Source: Chitinophagaceae bacterium (lineage in GTDB: Bacteria; Bacteroidota; Bacteroidia; Chitinophagales; Chitinophagaceae). From it: a stretch of 36,827 bases of DNA. Location of the stretch: contig CANFGZ010000004.1 of assembly GCA_947446585.1 (NCBI GenBank), positions 1 to 36,827 on the forward strand. The letters are read 5' to 3'. A program made the translations under genes and the position numbers. A model generated the notes under the pieces. It was not told the origin of the DNA. It searched no databases and saw nothing but the letters and a program-made list of their open reading frames with translations. Positions 8,498 to 17,842 of the stretch are shown one piece after another (the first letter of the stretch is position 1; each line of letters begins with the position of its first letter).

Positions 8498-9721
8498 TTA
8501 ATCGAATTTAGACAAACCGATATTCATTGACAACACTGACTTCTCTATAATTTCAGCTAAATAATTTTGATTAAAAGGAGAAATTTTATTGAGAGAAACG
8601 TCTCCCATTTGTTTGACTAATGAAGGGTTATTGCAAAATTCCTGCATTTTATTAAACAAATCATTTTCAACACCCGATTTAAATACAAAACCATTTTTGC
8701 CTTGCTCAATAAGATCGGGTGCACACCCTACTTTATCACTTACTATCATAGCTTTTCCGCAAGTCATCGCTTCATTCACCGCCAATCCCCAGGTTTCACC
8801 GGGGCCTTGTGAGGGTAATACGAATACATCTGCTAAGCGATAGACAATGGGCATCATTGATTGGTTTTGGAAAGGAAGGAAGATGATGTTGAGTTGTTGA
8901 GTTGTTGAGTTGTTGAGTTGTGTAATTTTAGATAGATCAACTAAATTATCTTTAAGTATGCCGTCTCCAACGAAAATCAAATGACAATCGTGTCTTGTTT
9001 CACTCAACTGCTTGAATGCTTTGATTAATAGCTCAGGATTTTTTTTGGATTCTAATTTTCCGGCAAATAAAAAAACTAAATCATTTTCTTTAATACCTAA
9101 ATCTAATCGCCATTGAGATGCACGCTGATTATATTCTCCTGTTAAATCAACAAAACGATTATTGTCTACCACATGCGGCGCATAAATCAATTGATTTTCT
9201 TTGATGTTATATTGTTTAAAATATTGTCGATTGTTCTCCCCCACATACAATGCATAATCAATGTTTCGATAAACCCATTTTAGCACTATATTTTTAATAA
9301 TAGATTTAAAGAAAGACGGAGAATCAAGTAAAGTAGAGTCGCCTCTAAAAAATAGAGGGATTTTATTTCTAAAATATCGCAAGCACGACAAATGAGCAGA
9401 ATAGCTCCATCCATATACTAACAATGCATCAGGCTGCCAGTTTTTGATTTGCTCATTTAGATCCCGACATTGAATGCCCTTAAAATGATGAGAACCTGGA
9501 TGCTTAGATATGGTTTCTAAAAACTGATATTCATACCCTTCTAACAACGGAATATCCCATTGAATAGATTTACCAAAACCAGGATCATATTTATCTTTTA
9601 AAACCGATTCTCCCCAAGTATAAAAAACTTTAATGGAAATAATCGCTCTCTCGCTTAGTAAACGAAACAAAGGGGCGTTGTACTGAATGGGATGAGTAGT
9701 GACAATAGCTAATTTTTTCAT
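8498..9721 (-). CDS. Glycosyltransferase family 4
   Basis: KKLAIVTTHPIQYNAPLFRLL; LVFLFAGKLESKKNPELLIKAF; VFVLPSQGPGETWGLAVNEAMTCGKAMIVSDKVGCAPDLI. Confidence 0.92.
   Translation of the reverse strand: MKKLAIVTTHPIQYNAPLFRLLSERAIISIKVFYTWGESVLKDKYDPGFGKSIQWDIPLLEGYEYQFLETISKHPGSHHFKGIQCRDLNEQIKNWQPDALLVYGWSYSAHLSCLRYFRNKIPLFFRGDSTLLDSPSFFKSIIKNIVLKWVYRNIDYALYVGENNRQYFKQYNIKENQLIYAPHVVDNNRFVDLTGEYNQRASQWRLDLGIKENDLVFLFAGKLESKKNPELLIKAFKQLSETRHDCHLIFVGDGILKDNLVDLSKITQLNNSTTQQLNIIFLPFQNQSMMPIVYRLADVFVLPSQGPGETWGLAVNEAMTCGKAMIVSDKVGCAPDLIEQGKNGFVFKSGVENDLFNKMQEFCNNPSLVKQMGDVSLNKISPFNQNYLAEIIEKSVLSMNIGLSKFD
8888..8919. repeat. In-gene octamer array (GTTGAGTT)x4 inside GT4 8498..9721
   Basis: gttgagtt gttgagtt gttgagtt gttgagtt; the coding strand reads TQLNNSTTQQLNII without breaking the frame. 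Confidence 0.9.
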
Positions 9722-9820
9722 TAATTAATAATATATATTAACTCAATTTATCATTACCAATTGAAAAAAAAGCAGGATTAAATAATTTAATAATAACAAA
9801 TTTAAAATACAACATAGAAA

Positions 9821-10621
9821 TTATATACTAAACAATCCGTATTCCTTTCTGATTTTAATTGACAAGATTTTGCCTCTTATTAATTTTTTTATTATATTTT
9901 TTATATTAATTGCACTAGTCAAAAATAAAATATTTGAATAATTGTTTTTATGAACAACATAAATAACTCCCCATAATGGACAATCAATCAATAACTCATT
10001 GTGAAAATCTTTTATTCTTCCATAAGTATACCCATGGGCTTCAAAAAGATTGAAGTCCCAAAATAAATTTCTATTAAAATCAGGAATTGTAATCAAATCT
10101 TTTCTTATGATATGCGTACTCCCATTTATATTTTGAATGTCATATTTTTTTATCAATATGCATGAATTCTCTTCGTAAATAAACCCTTTTTTAATTCTCC
10201 ACCCGGGGGGTGAATTGCTTAAGTTTTCATTTACATATTTAGCAAGCTTATTACTAACCAGATCATCGCTATCAACGCCCATCAAATAATCACAACCAAG
10301 ATCAATTGCCTTCTTACATCCATAATGAATTTTCTTTCCTTTGTCAAGCATTTTTTCAGCATATTCTAATTTATAGTATTTAAGGACATAATCTAAATCC
10401 TCAATCGAATCAGCTGATACAGAGTTGAACGGAAATTTTTCAAAAAAAATATTTTCATGTTTATAGTTGATCTCTGGTAAATCATTATAAACAATTATCA
10501 ATTTGAACTTCTGATCTTTTTGCGCACAAATAGATTTAACAGTCCTACTTAACAATAAATTATCATAGTCCCAATTTTTGGAAACAGATTTAGGTTTTAC
10601 AGGAACAACAAAGCCAATCAT
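9821..10621 (-). CDS. Glycosyltransferase, GT2-like / putative rhamnosyltransferase-type
   Basis: MIGFVVPVKPKS...LLSRTVKSICAQKDQKFKLIIVYNDLP; GCDYLMGVDSDDLVSNKLAKYV. Confidence 0.72.
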   Translation of the reverse strand: MIGFVVPVKPKSVSKNWDYDNLLLSRTVKSICAQKDQKFKLIIVYNDLPEINYKHENIFFEKFPFNSVSADSIEDLDYVLKYYKLEYAEKMLDKGKKIHYGCKKAIDLGCDYLMGVDSDDLVSNKLAKYVNENLSNSPPGWRIKKGFIYEENSCILIKKYDIQNINGSTHIIRKDLITIPDFNRNLFWDFNLFEAHGYTYGRIKDFHNELLIDCPLWGVIYVVHKNNYSNILFLTSAINIKNIIKKLIRGKILSIKIRKEYGLFSI

Positions 10622-10632
10622 ATAATTATCTA

Positions 10633-11398
10633 CTAATGTTTTCTGGAAAAAAAATAATACTCGCCTGTCACTCTTTTAACAAAACTTTTATCTAGCGCGG
10701 ACATTACAGTCGTTTCACATTCAGGACTAAGATGAGGATGAAGTTCAACAATGATATTGTTCGTCTTTTTAAGCCACTTATGATAATTTTTTTTCAAAAA
10801 CCTCTTTTTCACTTCCTTCAATATCAAGTTTTAGCAAGTCCAGCACATTAATCCCAAATTGACTCATAATATCTTCTAAATTAATTGCACTAACCACATT
10901 TTCAGCTGTTTCACTGATTGACATTTCTTTTGTGATAAAGGAAGCATTGCCATCACCTTTGTCAATAATTTGAAGGATACCACTAGTATTCCAAATACCC
11001 TTGTTCAAACAGAAAATATCAGAATAATTCTTTGTATTTAAAGTTAGCAATTTAAAATTAGAACGCTCTGGCTCTATCGCAATTATTGAAGCTTTTGGAT
11101 ATTTGTTTTTAAGGTATAATGTAGATAGCCCAATGTTTGCTCCTCCATCAATAATAATTTTTGGAATTTGTTCAAAATGAACATTTAATTCTTCTCTCAT
11201 GAAAATTTGAGTAAATACTTGGGTATCATACTTGTCATTTCTAAGTCGAATATTTAAACCTGTATTTTTTATTTTCGCAGTTAAATATTTATTTCTTTTA
11301 AAAATTCTTTGAGCTATATAGCTAGTTGCATTCCAAAACCCCATTTTTTCATAATGAAGTAGGATTACTTTAAGCTTCAATAATAAGCGCTCAGTCAT
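10633..11398 (-). pseudogene. FkbM-family SAM methyltransferase split by a 1-nt frameshift in an A8/T8 homopolymer (10787-10794); appears as ORFs 10778..11398 and 10633..10827
   Basis: Frame 1 ends ...LDLLKLDIEGSEKEVFEKKLS*. Removing one A gives ...EVFEKNYHKWLKKTNNIIVELHPHLSPECETTVMSALDKSFVKRVTGEYYFFSRKH, a plausible FkbM C-terminus. Could be a true pseudogene, a phase-variable gene or a sequencing error. Confidence 0.8.
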
Positions 11399-11414
11399 AA
11401 AATATTTTATTTAA

Positions 11415-12734
11415 TTATGAATGAATAGGTTTTGAATCATGAAGTGCCACTAATAAATCGGCCAAATATGCTGTGATTTTTTTAGCAGAAAATTTCTCAA
11501 AATCTGCCATCTCAATATTGTTTGGGTTATAATCAGTTTGAAATGTTAAAAAGTCCTGCAAGAAATCGATGAAACGATGCCCAATAGAATGAACATCAGG
11601 TTCTCCATTAAAATCAAACACTAATCCTGCATTTGTACTTCTCAACACTTCTACTGCAGAACTATATTTATGCAAAACTGCCATAACAGGCTTTTTACTA
11701 AGAACTGCTTGAAAGGCTTTGGAAGGAGTATAATGTGGCTCTGTGCTACCCAATATAAAAACAGCATCAGCAATATTTAAATGGGTTAAAACGTCTAAAT
11801 AAGGAATACGTTTGGGATATTCAAATACGATTGTATTCCACAAACTGTATTTTTCAGCTAATGACTTGATGTTATAACTTTCAGGATCGTTGGGTCGGCT
11901 GCCGGTTCCAATGAAATGGAATTCTATTTTCTGTTGAGGTGTTGAGTTGTTGAGGTGTTGAGAAAGAGATTTGAATATTTCCTCTAAAAGAAGATAGGCC
12001 TTTGGTAACATGGCGCCGGCATAAACAAACTGAATCACCCCTGCTTTCTTTTGAAATAAATATGGCTGTAAATTCAATCTCTTAACAGCCTCATGATCTG
12101 ACGACTCCCCACCATAAGGCATGGCACCAAATTTACAAGTACCTTTTAAATGAGGATTTCGATCAATAACAGACCGATAATACCCCTCAGCAACTCCAGT
12201 AATAAGAGAAGCTTTTTTAACAGCAATGGGTTCTAAAAATTTAGCCAACTGAGTACTCCACCAATGTCGAGAAAAAAACTTATTAGAACCAGGGAATTGA
12301 TGCACCCAGGGATCAACATAATCAATTCCATAGCGTACACCCGTTTTTCGATGAAGGTATCGGCCTATTAAAGCCGTATAAAAAGAAGGAACAATGATAT
12401 AAACGAAATCAATCTTCTCTAATTGAATCAACTCCAGTGCTTTTTTACGTAATTGAAAAAAACCACGTAGTCCAATATCTCCAATCAGTCTCGGCTTAGT
12501 TACAGAAAAAGCATTCACTTTTTCTATTCTTTGATTATTTGGAATTAGCTTATGCAAGTTCCAATCTAAATTTTCCTCATAATACTTTTCATGTACTGTT
12601 AAAATAATAGGCTCCCAACCAAAGGAAGACAAATGTTGAGCAAACAATCTTGCTCTATGAACAGCAGCCAAGTTAGATGGTGGGTAATGAGGAGATATGA
12701 GGAGGATTTTTTTCAATTTAGTAAGGCTTCCCAT
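11415..12734 (-). CDS. Glycosyltransferase family 4-like
   Basis: KKILLISPHYPPSNLAAVHRARLFAQHLSSFGWEPIILT; FVYAGAMLPKAYLLLEEIF; HFIGTGSRPNDPES. Confidence 0.85.
   Translation of the reverse strand: MGSLTKLKKILLISPHYPPSNLAAVHRARLFAQHLSSFGWEPIILTVHEKYYEENLDWNLHKLIPNNQRIEKVNAFSVTKPRLIGDIGLRGFFQLRKKALELIQLEKIDFVYIIVPSFYTALIGRYLHRKTGVRYGIDYVDPWVHQFPGSNKFFSRHWWSTQLAKFLEPIAVKKASLITGVAEGYYRSVIDRNPHLKGTCKFGAMPYGGESSDHEAVKRLNLQPYLFQKKAGVIQFVYAGAMLPKAYLLLEEIFKSLSQHLNNSTPQQKIEFHFIGTGSRPNDPESYNIKSLAEKYSLWNTIVFEYPKRIPYLDVLTHLNIADAVFILGSTEPHYTPSKAFQAVLSKKPVMAVLHKYSSAVEVLRSTNAGLVFDFNGEPDVHSIGHRFIDFLQDFLTFQTDYNPNNIEMADFEKFSAKKITAYLADLLVALHDSKPIHS
11933..11962. repeat. In-gene octamer array (GTTGAGKT)x3.75 inside GT4 11415..12734
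   Basis: gttgaggt gttgagtt gttgaggt gttgag; the coding strand reads SLSQHLNNSTPQQK. Confidence 0.88.
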
Positions 12735-13909
12735 TTATTTATAAGTAAAACTGACTCTTTTTCCCAGCAATAGTCTTTAAATCGATTATATCGCTTTATT
12801 TTATTTTGTCTAATTGTTTCTATATCTGACAGGATTTTTTTTAATAGATGTATATTATCATCAATTGAATAAGTAAAGCATACTCCATGAGTTTGGTTGT
12901 GATTAATAATATATTTATGAGCAGAAATATTACTAGCTAAAACAAATAACCCTGATTGTAAATATGCTATAATCTTATTTGTTATTGCCAAGTCTCTATT
13001 TTCATTATTTGCAATATCCAAAGCCAATCCAATATCATAAAGGGAAAGCTCAAGGTGCAACTGTTTCTGTGTTATATTTTGATGTACAATTATGTTCTTA
13101 TATTTTGATAATTCATTTTCGAAGAAATGGTTATCAAGATGGCCGTATAAATGCAATTCCACATTTTCTAACATTTGAAATAATTCTAGAAATTCTTCAA
13201 TCCCTCTTCCTTTCTTTATGTTTTGAGAAAACCAAACAAATTTTATTTTCTCTTCCGAAGTAGAAATTGGCTCAATAAATTCATTCGAAGGAAAATAATT
13301 TAATATACTAAACCAATTTTTAGACTTATAAATCAAATCCTCTTCTATCTTATTCTTAATTAGTTCAGATCCAAAAGAAACATAATTAAATTTTGGTAAT
13401 AATTTTTTAATCAACAACAATGTAATATGTTGTAATTTCCTATTATTATATTCTCCTGGATGATAATCTTCTATATCAAATCCAGAAGGACAATTAAACT
13501 TTTTAGCTGCAAACATTGTTGGATAAATTGCACCAGGATTATGACCGATAACTAGATCTGCACGATGTACTTTCTTGATGGCATTAATCAATAAGTTGGA
13601 TCTTCTAGAAACAGACTGCGAAATTTGAGAAGTAACCAATATGTTAACTCTTCCAAATAATCTGTAGTATTTTTCTTTTAACAAATTACATAACCAAGTA
13701 ATAAATGGACGTCTTCCAGCAGGAATAAGAATAAATTCAACGTTTTTAAACCGGGAAATTAAATCATCATTATTAATCTTACTCCAATTATTAAATTCAA
13801 AACAGACTACAGTAACAGAATAATTACTTTTAATAGCTAAATCTATTTCCTTCACTAATCTTGGATTAGTAGCTAAATTAAGTGTAGATATAAATAAAAT
13901 TTCTTTCAA
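12713..13909 (-). CDS. Glycosyltransferase (GT4-like fold)
   Basis: MKEILFISTLNLATNPRLVKEIDLAIKSNYSVTVVCFE; ADLVIGHNPGAIYPTMFAAKKF; GRGIEEFLELFQMLENVELHLYG. Confidence 0.8.
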   Translation of the reverse strand: MKEILFISTLNLATNPRLVKEIDLAIKSNYSVTVVCFEFNNWSKINNDDLISRFKNVEFILIPAGRRPFITWLCNLLKEKYYRLFGRVNILVTSQISQSVSRRSNLLINAIKKVHRADLVIGHNPGAIYPTMFAAKKFNCPSGFDIEDYHPGEYNNRKLQHITLLLIKKLLPKFNYVSFGSELIKNKIEEDLIYKSKNWFSILNYFPSNEFIEPISTSEEKIKFVWFSQNIKKGRGIEEFLELFQMLENVELHLYGHLDNHFFENELSKYKNIIVHQNITQKQLHLELSLYDIGLALDIANNENRDLAITNKIIAYLQSGLFVLASNISAHKYIINHNQTHGVCFTYSIDDNIHLLKKILSDIETIRQNKIKRYNRFKDYCWEKESVLLINKWEALLN

Positions 13910-13921
13910 GAATATTCAACA

Positions 13922-14677
13922 TTAAAAATGCTTATACCAAGCCCACCCTCTTTTATCATCATCGATTTTCTTGAATGCGCAAATGCTTCCATTTATTTTA
14001 AGACTAGAATTACTTCTCAATACTGTATCATCAAAAAATTCATTGTTAATTTTTCTTCCAAAGGGAAGTATAATATAACTAATCATCCTTTTGAAATAAT
14101 CTAATACCTTTCTTGAATTAGATTCGTAAAAAGGGCCTGCGGAACCAATAGGGACATAATTTGGATAGTTAGATATGTATCTCATTAGCTTATTTAAAGG
14201 AGGCAATGCTACATCATCAAAAACCACCACACCCCCAACATTTAAAAGCCTATTAATATATAAGAACTCCATCAATACATGATCAAAAGTATGCCACCCA
14301 TCTACAAAAACGAAATCAAACCGCTTACCACTTTTCAATAAAGTTGGCAGCGTGAATTCCGAATAATCTTCAATTAAATCAAAATTAGAAAAACCACATT
14401 CTTTTAAATTCCTAATACCCATACCTTTCCATTCTAAATATTGATTAGGATCTAAAATAGTATGATGAGCATTGGGACTAATGCTACTGCAAATAACCAT
14501 TGAAGAAACACCTTCAGCACAACCTATTTCCAATGTGCTTTGTGGATTTGAATTTGAAATGATTTCTTTTATAAAAAGGGCTTCATTTTTACTAATGGCC
14601 GATGTTAAGGAATACCAATCACCATTTTCTAAAATAAAACCATTTTTTTCAAGAATCTGTGCAGTAAATGAATGCAT
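13922..14677 (-). CDS. Class I SAM-dependent methyltransferase (Methyltransf_24-like)
   Basis: STLEIGCAEGVSSMVIC SAM-binding motif; TILDPNQYLEW; RFDFVFVDGWHTFDHVLMEFLYINRLLNVGGVVVFDDV. Confidence 0.87.
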   Translation of the reverse strand: MHSFTAQILEKNGFILENGDWYSLTSAISKNEALFIKEIISNSNPQSTLEIGCAEGVSSMVICSSISPNAHHTILDPNQYLEWKGMGIRNLKECGFSNFDLIEDYSEFTLPTLLKSGKRFDFVFVDGWHTFDHVLMEFLYINRLLNVGGVVVFDDVALPPLNKLMRYISNYPNYVPIGSAGPFYESNSRKVLDYFKRMISYIILPFGRKINNEFFDDTVLRSNSSLKINGSICAFKKIDDDKRGWAWYKHF

Positions 14678-14696
14678 AAGTAAATTAATTATTTTA

Positions 14697-15692
14697 TTAG
14701 GAAATAAATCTATTGAATTTATTTTTTATGGATGGGATATTTACGAATTTATAAATAGAAACTTGTAATATTCTAGTGTATTTCCACCCAATAAAAAAAT
14801 TAAATATCTTAAAAAATAAACCACCATTAGGCTCTAAAGTTCCGTGACCGTAATAATTAATTTTGATTTCATGAGACTTTATAAGATCCTTATAAAATGG
14901 ATATAGTCTATAATATTGACTTAAGAAAATGTTTGAGATGATTCTTCTTACTCTAACTGAATCTTCAAAAGAAATCAAATTTTCGCCAATTAGACATGTT
15001 GCTAAAAAAGTAGATTCGAAAAAAGATTTTTTAGTTTGTACTGAAATACTATTTGATTGCCCAGATCTATAATACAATCTTGCGCCTTCAGAAAATTTTA
15101 CACCTTTTGAGTTTAGCAATACTCTAGTATAGAATTCTGTATCGTTAAACAAGATCAATCGTTCATCCCAAAGTCCTGATTTTTCTATTATTTTTCTGGG
15201 AACCAGCATTATACCACATTGTAACATTGGTCCGATATCGACTGTTGTCAAAAAATCAATTGGCGCCATGTCGCGCCAGTTGTCTAACTTTTTAAAATGG
15301 GCCGTTTTAGTGTCATCGTTATAAAACCTCGACCATTCACCATAAGCAATATATTCATTATAATCGATTAAAACATTCATTTGACGCTCAATCATTTCAG
15401 GATTAATTAAATCATCGGAATCCATGAATTTAATATAATCACCTGTTGAATGTCTGTATCCATTATTCAAAGCTGCATCTTGGCCCTTATTTTCTTGAGT
15501 AATAACCTTTACACCCTTTTTAATATATTTATTGGCTACTTCTAAAGTATTATCTGTAGAACCATCATTTACAACTATAATTTCTATTTCACCGTACGTT
15601 TGATTCAATAAAGATTCAAGTGTTTCAGATATTAATTTATCAGCATTATAAGCTGAAATAATTACAGAAACTAAAGGATGAATATTAAGCAA
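14697..15692 (-). CDS. Glycosyltransferase family 2
   Basis: PLVSVIISAYNADKLISETLESLLNQTYGEIEIIVVNDGSTDNT; DYIKFMDSDDLINPEMI. Confidence 0.93.
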   Translation of the reverse strand: MLNIHPLVSVIISAYNADKLISETLESLLNQTYGEIEIIVVNDGSTDNTLEVANKYIKKGVKVITQENKGQDAALNNGYRHSTGDYIKFMDSDDLINPEMIERQMNVLIDYNEYIAYGEWSRFYNDDTKTAHFKKLDNWRDMAPIDFLTTVDIGPMLQCGIMLVPRKIIEKSGLWDERLILFNDTEFYTRVLLNSKGVKFSEGARLYYRSGQSNSISVQTKKSFFESTFLATCLIGENLISFEDSVRVRRIISNIFLSQYYRLYPFYKDLIKSHEIKINYYGHGTLEPNGGLFFKIFNFFIGWKYTRILQVSIYKFVNIPSIKNKFNRFIS

Positions 15693-15693
15693 C

Positions 15694-16575
15694 TTATTTA
15701 TACTTTTTTAAATTTAAATGAAACAAACCTTGTAGAAAATCTATAAAGCTAAATGAAGCATTTTTCCATCCAATAATTACTTGTTTTAAATTTTTGGAAA
15801 ATAGCAACTGCCGATACAAATTAACTACAAACCTTCTTTTGTTTTTTTTTAATAAAAACTTCCTTTCATTTTCAGTAATTGGCAAAGGAAGACAATTCAG
15901 AGCATCTCGCATATAATTGTATCCGTAAAAGATATATGAGTCCTTGTTGTTTATTTCTTGGCCATCATGAATCCTGTAATAAATAAACTCAAATGGGTAG
16001 AGATAAATATCAGAATAACAACAAGCTTTCAAATTAAAAAACATATCATTTGCAGGGCCATATTTCACAGGATATCCTCCGATTGATTCATAAAAAGATT
16101 TTCTGATAAACGTCCCTCCCGGCCCCATATATAAAAATTGTTTTTCGAAAAAATGCTTCCTGATAGCTTTATCTCCAGGCAATGAGAATGTATCGGCAGA
16201 ATGAGGCCAATACATAGCAAAATTTAAGCATTTGACAATCTCATCACTATATAATATATTATTTATTGTGTCAGCATTTAACTTATCATCAGAATCGACA
16301 TACATAATAAATTCCCCCTTAGCCAAAGATGCAGCTTTATTTCTATTGGGATAATCACCTAAGTTTTCTTCGTTTTTAAACAGCTTAATTTTGTCATTCT
16401 TCTCAGCAAAACCTTTTGCAATAGCAAATGAATTATCAGAAGAACAATCATCTGTAATAATCAATTCCCAATTAGAATAATTATTTGCTAAGACGCTTTC
16501 TATAGCTTCAATAATAAATATCTCTCTGTTGTAAACAGTCATTAAAATACTAACAAGGGGTTTCATTAATTGCAC
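15694..16575 (-). CDS. Glycosyltransferase family 2
   Basis: PLVSILMTVYNREIFIIEAIESVLANNYSNWELIITDDCSSDNS; GEFIMYVDSDDKLN. Confidence 0.93.
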   Translation of the reverse strand: MQLMKPLVSILMTVYNREIFIIEAIESVLANNYSNWELIITDDCSSDNSFAIAKGFAEKNDKIKLFKNEENLGDYPNRNKAASLAKGEFIMYVDSDDKLNADTINNILYSDEIVKCLNFAMYWPHSADTFSLPGDKAIRKHFFEKQFLYMGPGGTFIRKSFYESIGGYPVKYGPANDMFFNLKACCYSDIYLYPFEFIYYRIHDGQEINNKDSYIFYGYNYMRDALNCLPLPITENERKFLLKKNKRRFVVNLYRQLLFSKNLKQVIIGWKNASFSFIDFLQGLFHLNLKKYK

Positions 16576-16577
16576 AA

Positions 16578-17837
16578 CTAATTTAGGGAATGAATAATAT
16601 CTCTAAAATTACCCATTAACATCTTCCAATCATATTTTTGCTCAACCAGCAACCTACCATTCTTACTTAATTTATTTGTCAACTGAACATCTTTCAATAG
16701 CATAATTATTGCTTCAGCAAAATCTTCAGGAGTATCTGCAATTACAATCGAGTTTTCATCGTAAGCAATGCCTTCAGCACCTAGTGTGGTAGAAATAACC
16801 GGACAACCAAAACTCATAGATTCTGTTATCTTTAAACGAATTCCGCTTCCACTTAACAAAGGAACAATACTTAGCAAGCTATCATGATAATATGGTGCAA
16901 CATCTTCAACTCGACCAACTAAATTTATGTTAGTGTCACCTTTCAAATAAGTAAACTGATCTAAATTTTCGCAATTACCTATAATTACAATTTCAAAATC
17001 ATTTATTCTAGACCTTAATAACGGCATAACTTTATCATAAAACCATCTAATGCCTTCAATATTAGGCAAATAATTCAAACTGCCACAAAACAGTATTTTT
17101 GGCTTTAGCTGTTGGTTATAATTGAGTGCAGGTGTTTTTAAATCCACATCAACACCAGAAGCTACTGTTGTATATAAAGTTTTAATGCCAGTATTGTTAA
17201 TTCCTCTTAAAATGCTTTCATCTTCTTTGGTTACACAAACCACACAATCTGTATAACTATCTATAGTTGACTCAATTTTATATGCATTCTTTGAATATCT
17301 AAGATATTCAATATTATTTTCAGCATCAGCTAATTTCTTCCATAATACATGGTCGACGTTATGCGCTTCATAAATAATTTTTATTTTAGATTCGTATTTC
17401 CTGACAATATTACTTAAGTAAAATAACGATTCGAGATTTTCAAAAATAACAACATCTGGACAAAATTCATTTAGTGATAGTTTGAGTGGCGTATAGAAAT
17501 TCAAGAACATTGAATTGACAGATGTTTTCCCCCCTTTGAAAAAGAGCTTAAAGAATAAATAATTTAGAACCCTTTTAGGAATTAAAAATCTAAAAAAAGG
17601 GATTTTAATATTTGCACCCCCAGCTTTAAAAAATTTAATGCCCTTAAAAATATCAGGCATATCATTTTCAAAAGTGTCGAAATCTTGATTGGTTAGAACA
17701 GCCACATCAAAATATTTGCTTAATTCCTTTGTTGCATAAAAACACCTTAAAGCCCCTCCTCCTTTAGGAGGATAAAATTCATAGGGAATTACAATCAGAA
17801 CTTTTAAAGAACTTTTACGATTCAAAGAATCAATCAT
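16578..17837 (-). CDS. Glycosyltransferase family 4
   Basis: LKVLIVIPYEFYPPKGGGALRCFYATKELSKYFDV; LSIVPLLSGSGIRLKITESMSFGCPVISTTLGAEGI. Confidence 0.92.
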   Translation of the reverse strand: MIDSLNRKSSLKVLIVIPYEFYPPKGGGALRCFYATKELSKYFDVAVLTNQDFDTFENDMPDIFKGIKFFKAGGANIKIPFFRFLIPKRVLNYLFFKLFFKGGKTSVNSMFLNFYTPLKLSLNEFCPDVVIFENLESLFYLSNIVRKYESKIKIIYEAHNVDHVLWKKLADAENNIEYLRYSKNAYKIESTIDSYTDCVVCVTKEDESILRGINNTGIKTLYTTVASGVDVDLKTPALNYNQQLKPKILFCGSLNYLPNIEGIRWFYDKVMPLLRSRINDFEIVIIGNCENLDQFTYLKGDTNINLVGRVEDVAPYYHDSLLSIVPLLSGSGIRLKITESMSFGCPVISTTLGAEGIAYDENSIVIADTPEDFAEAIIMLLKDVQLTNKLSKNGRLLVEQKYDWKMLMGNFRDIIHSLN

Positions 17838-17842
17838 TTTAA

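Noticed and set aside
10787-10794. Programmed -1 ribosomal frameshift at the A8 tract
   Set aside because: Restoring the C-terminus needs a +1 shift (or loss of one A), so a classic -1 slippery site does not fit; slippage or an indel is more likely.
12979-13263. Plus-strand ORF inside the GT gene 12713..13909
   Set aside because: Antisense shadow in AT-rich DNA.
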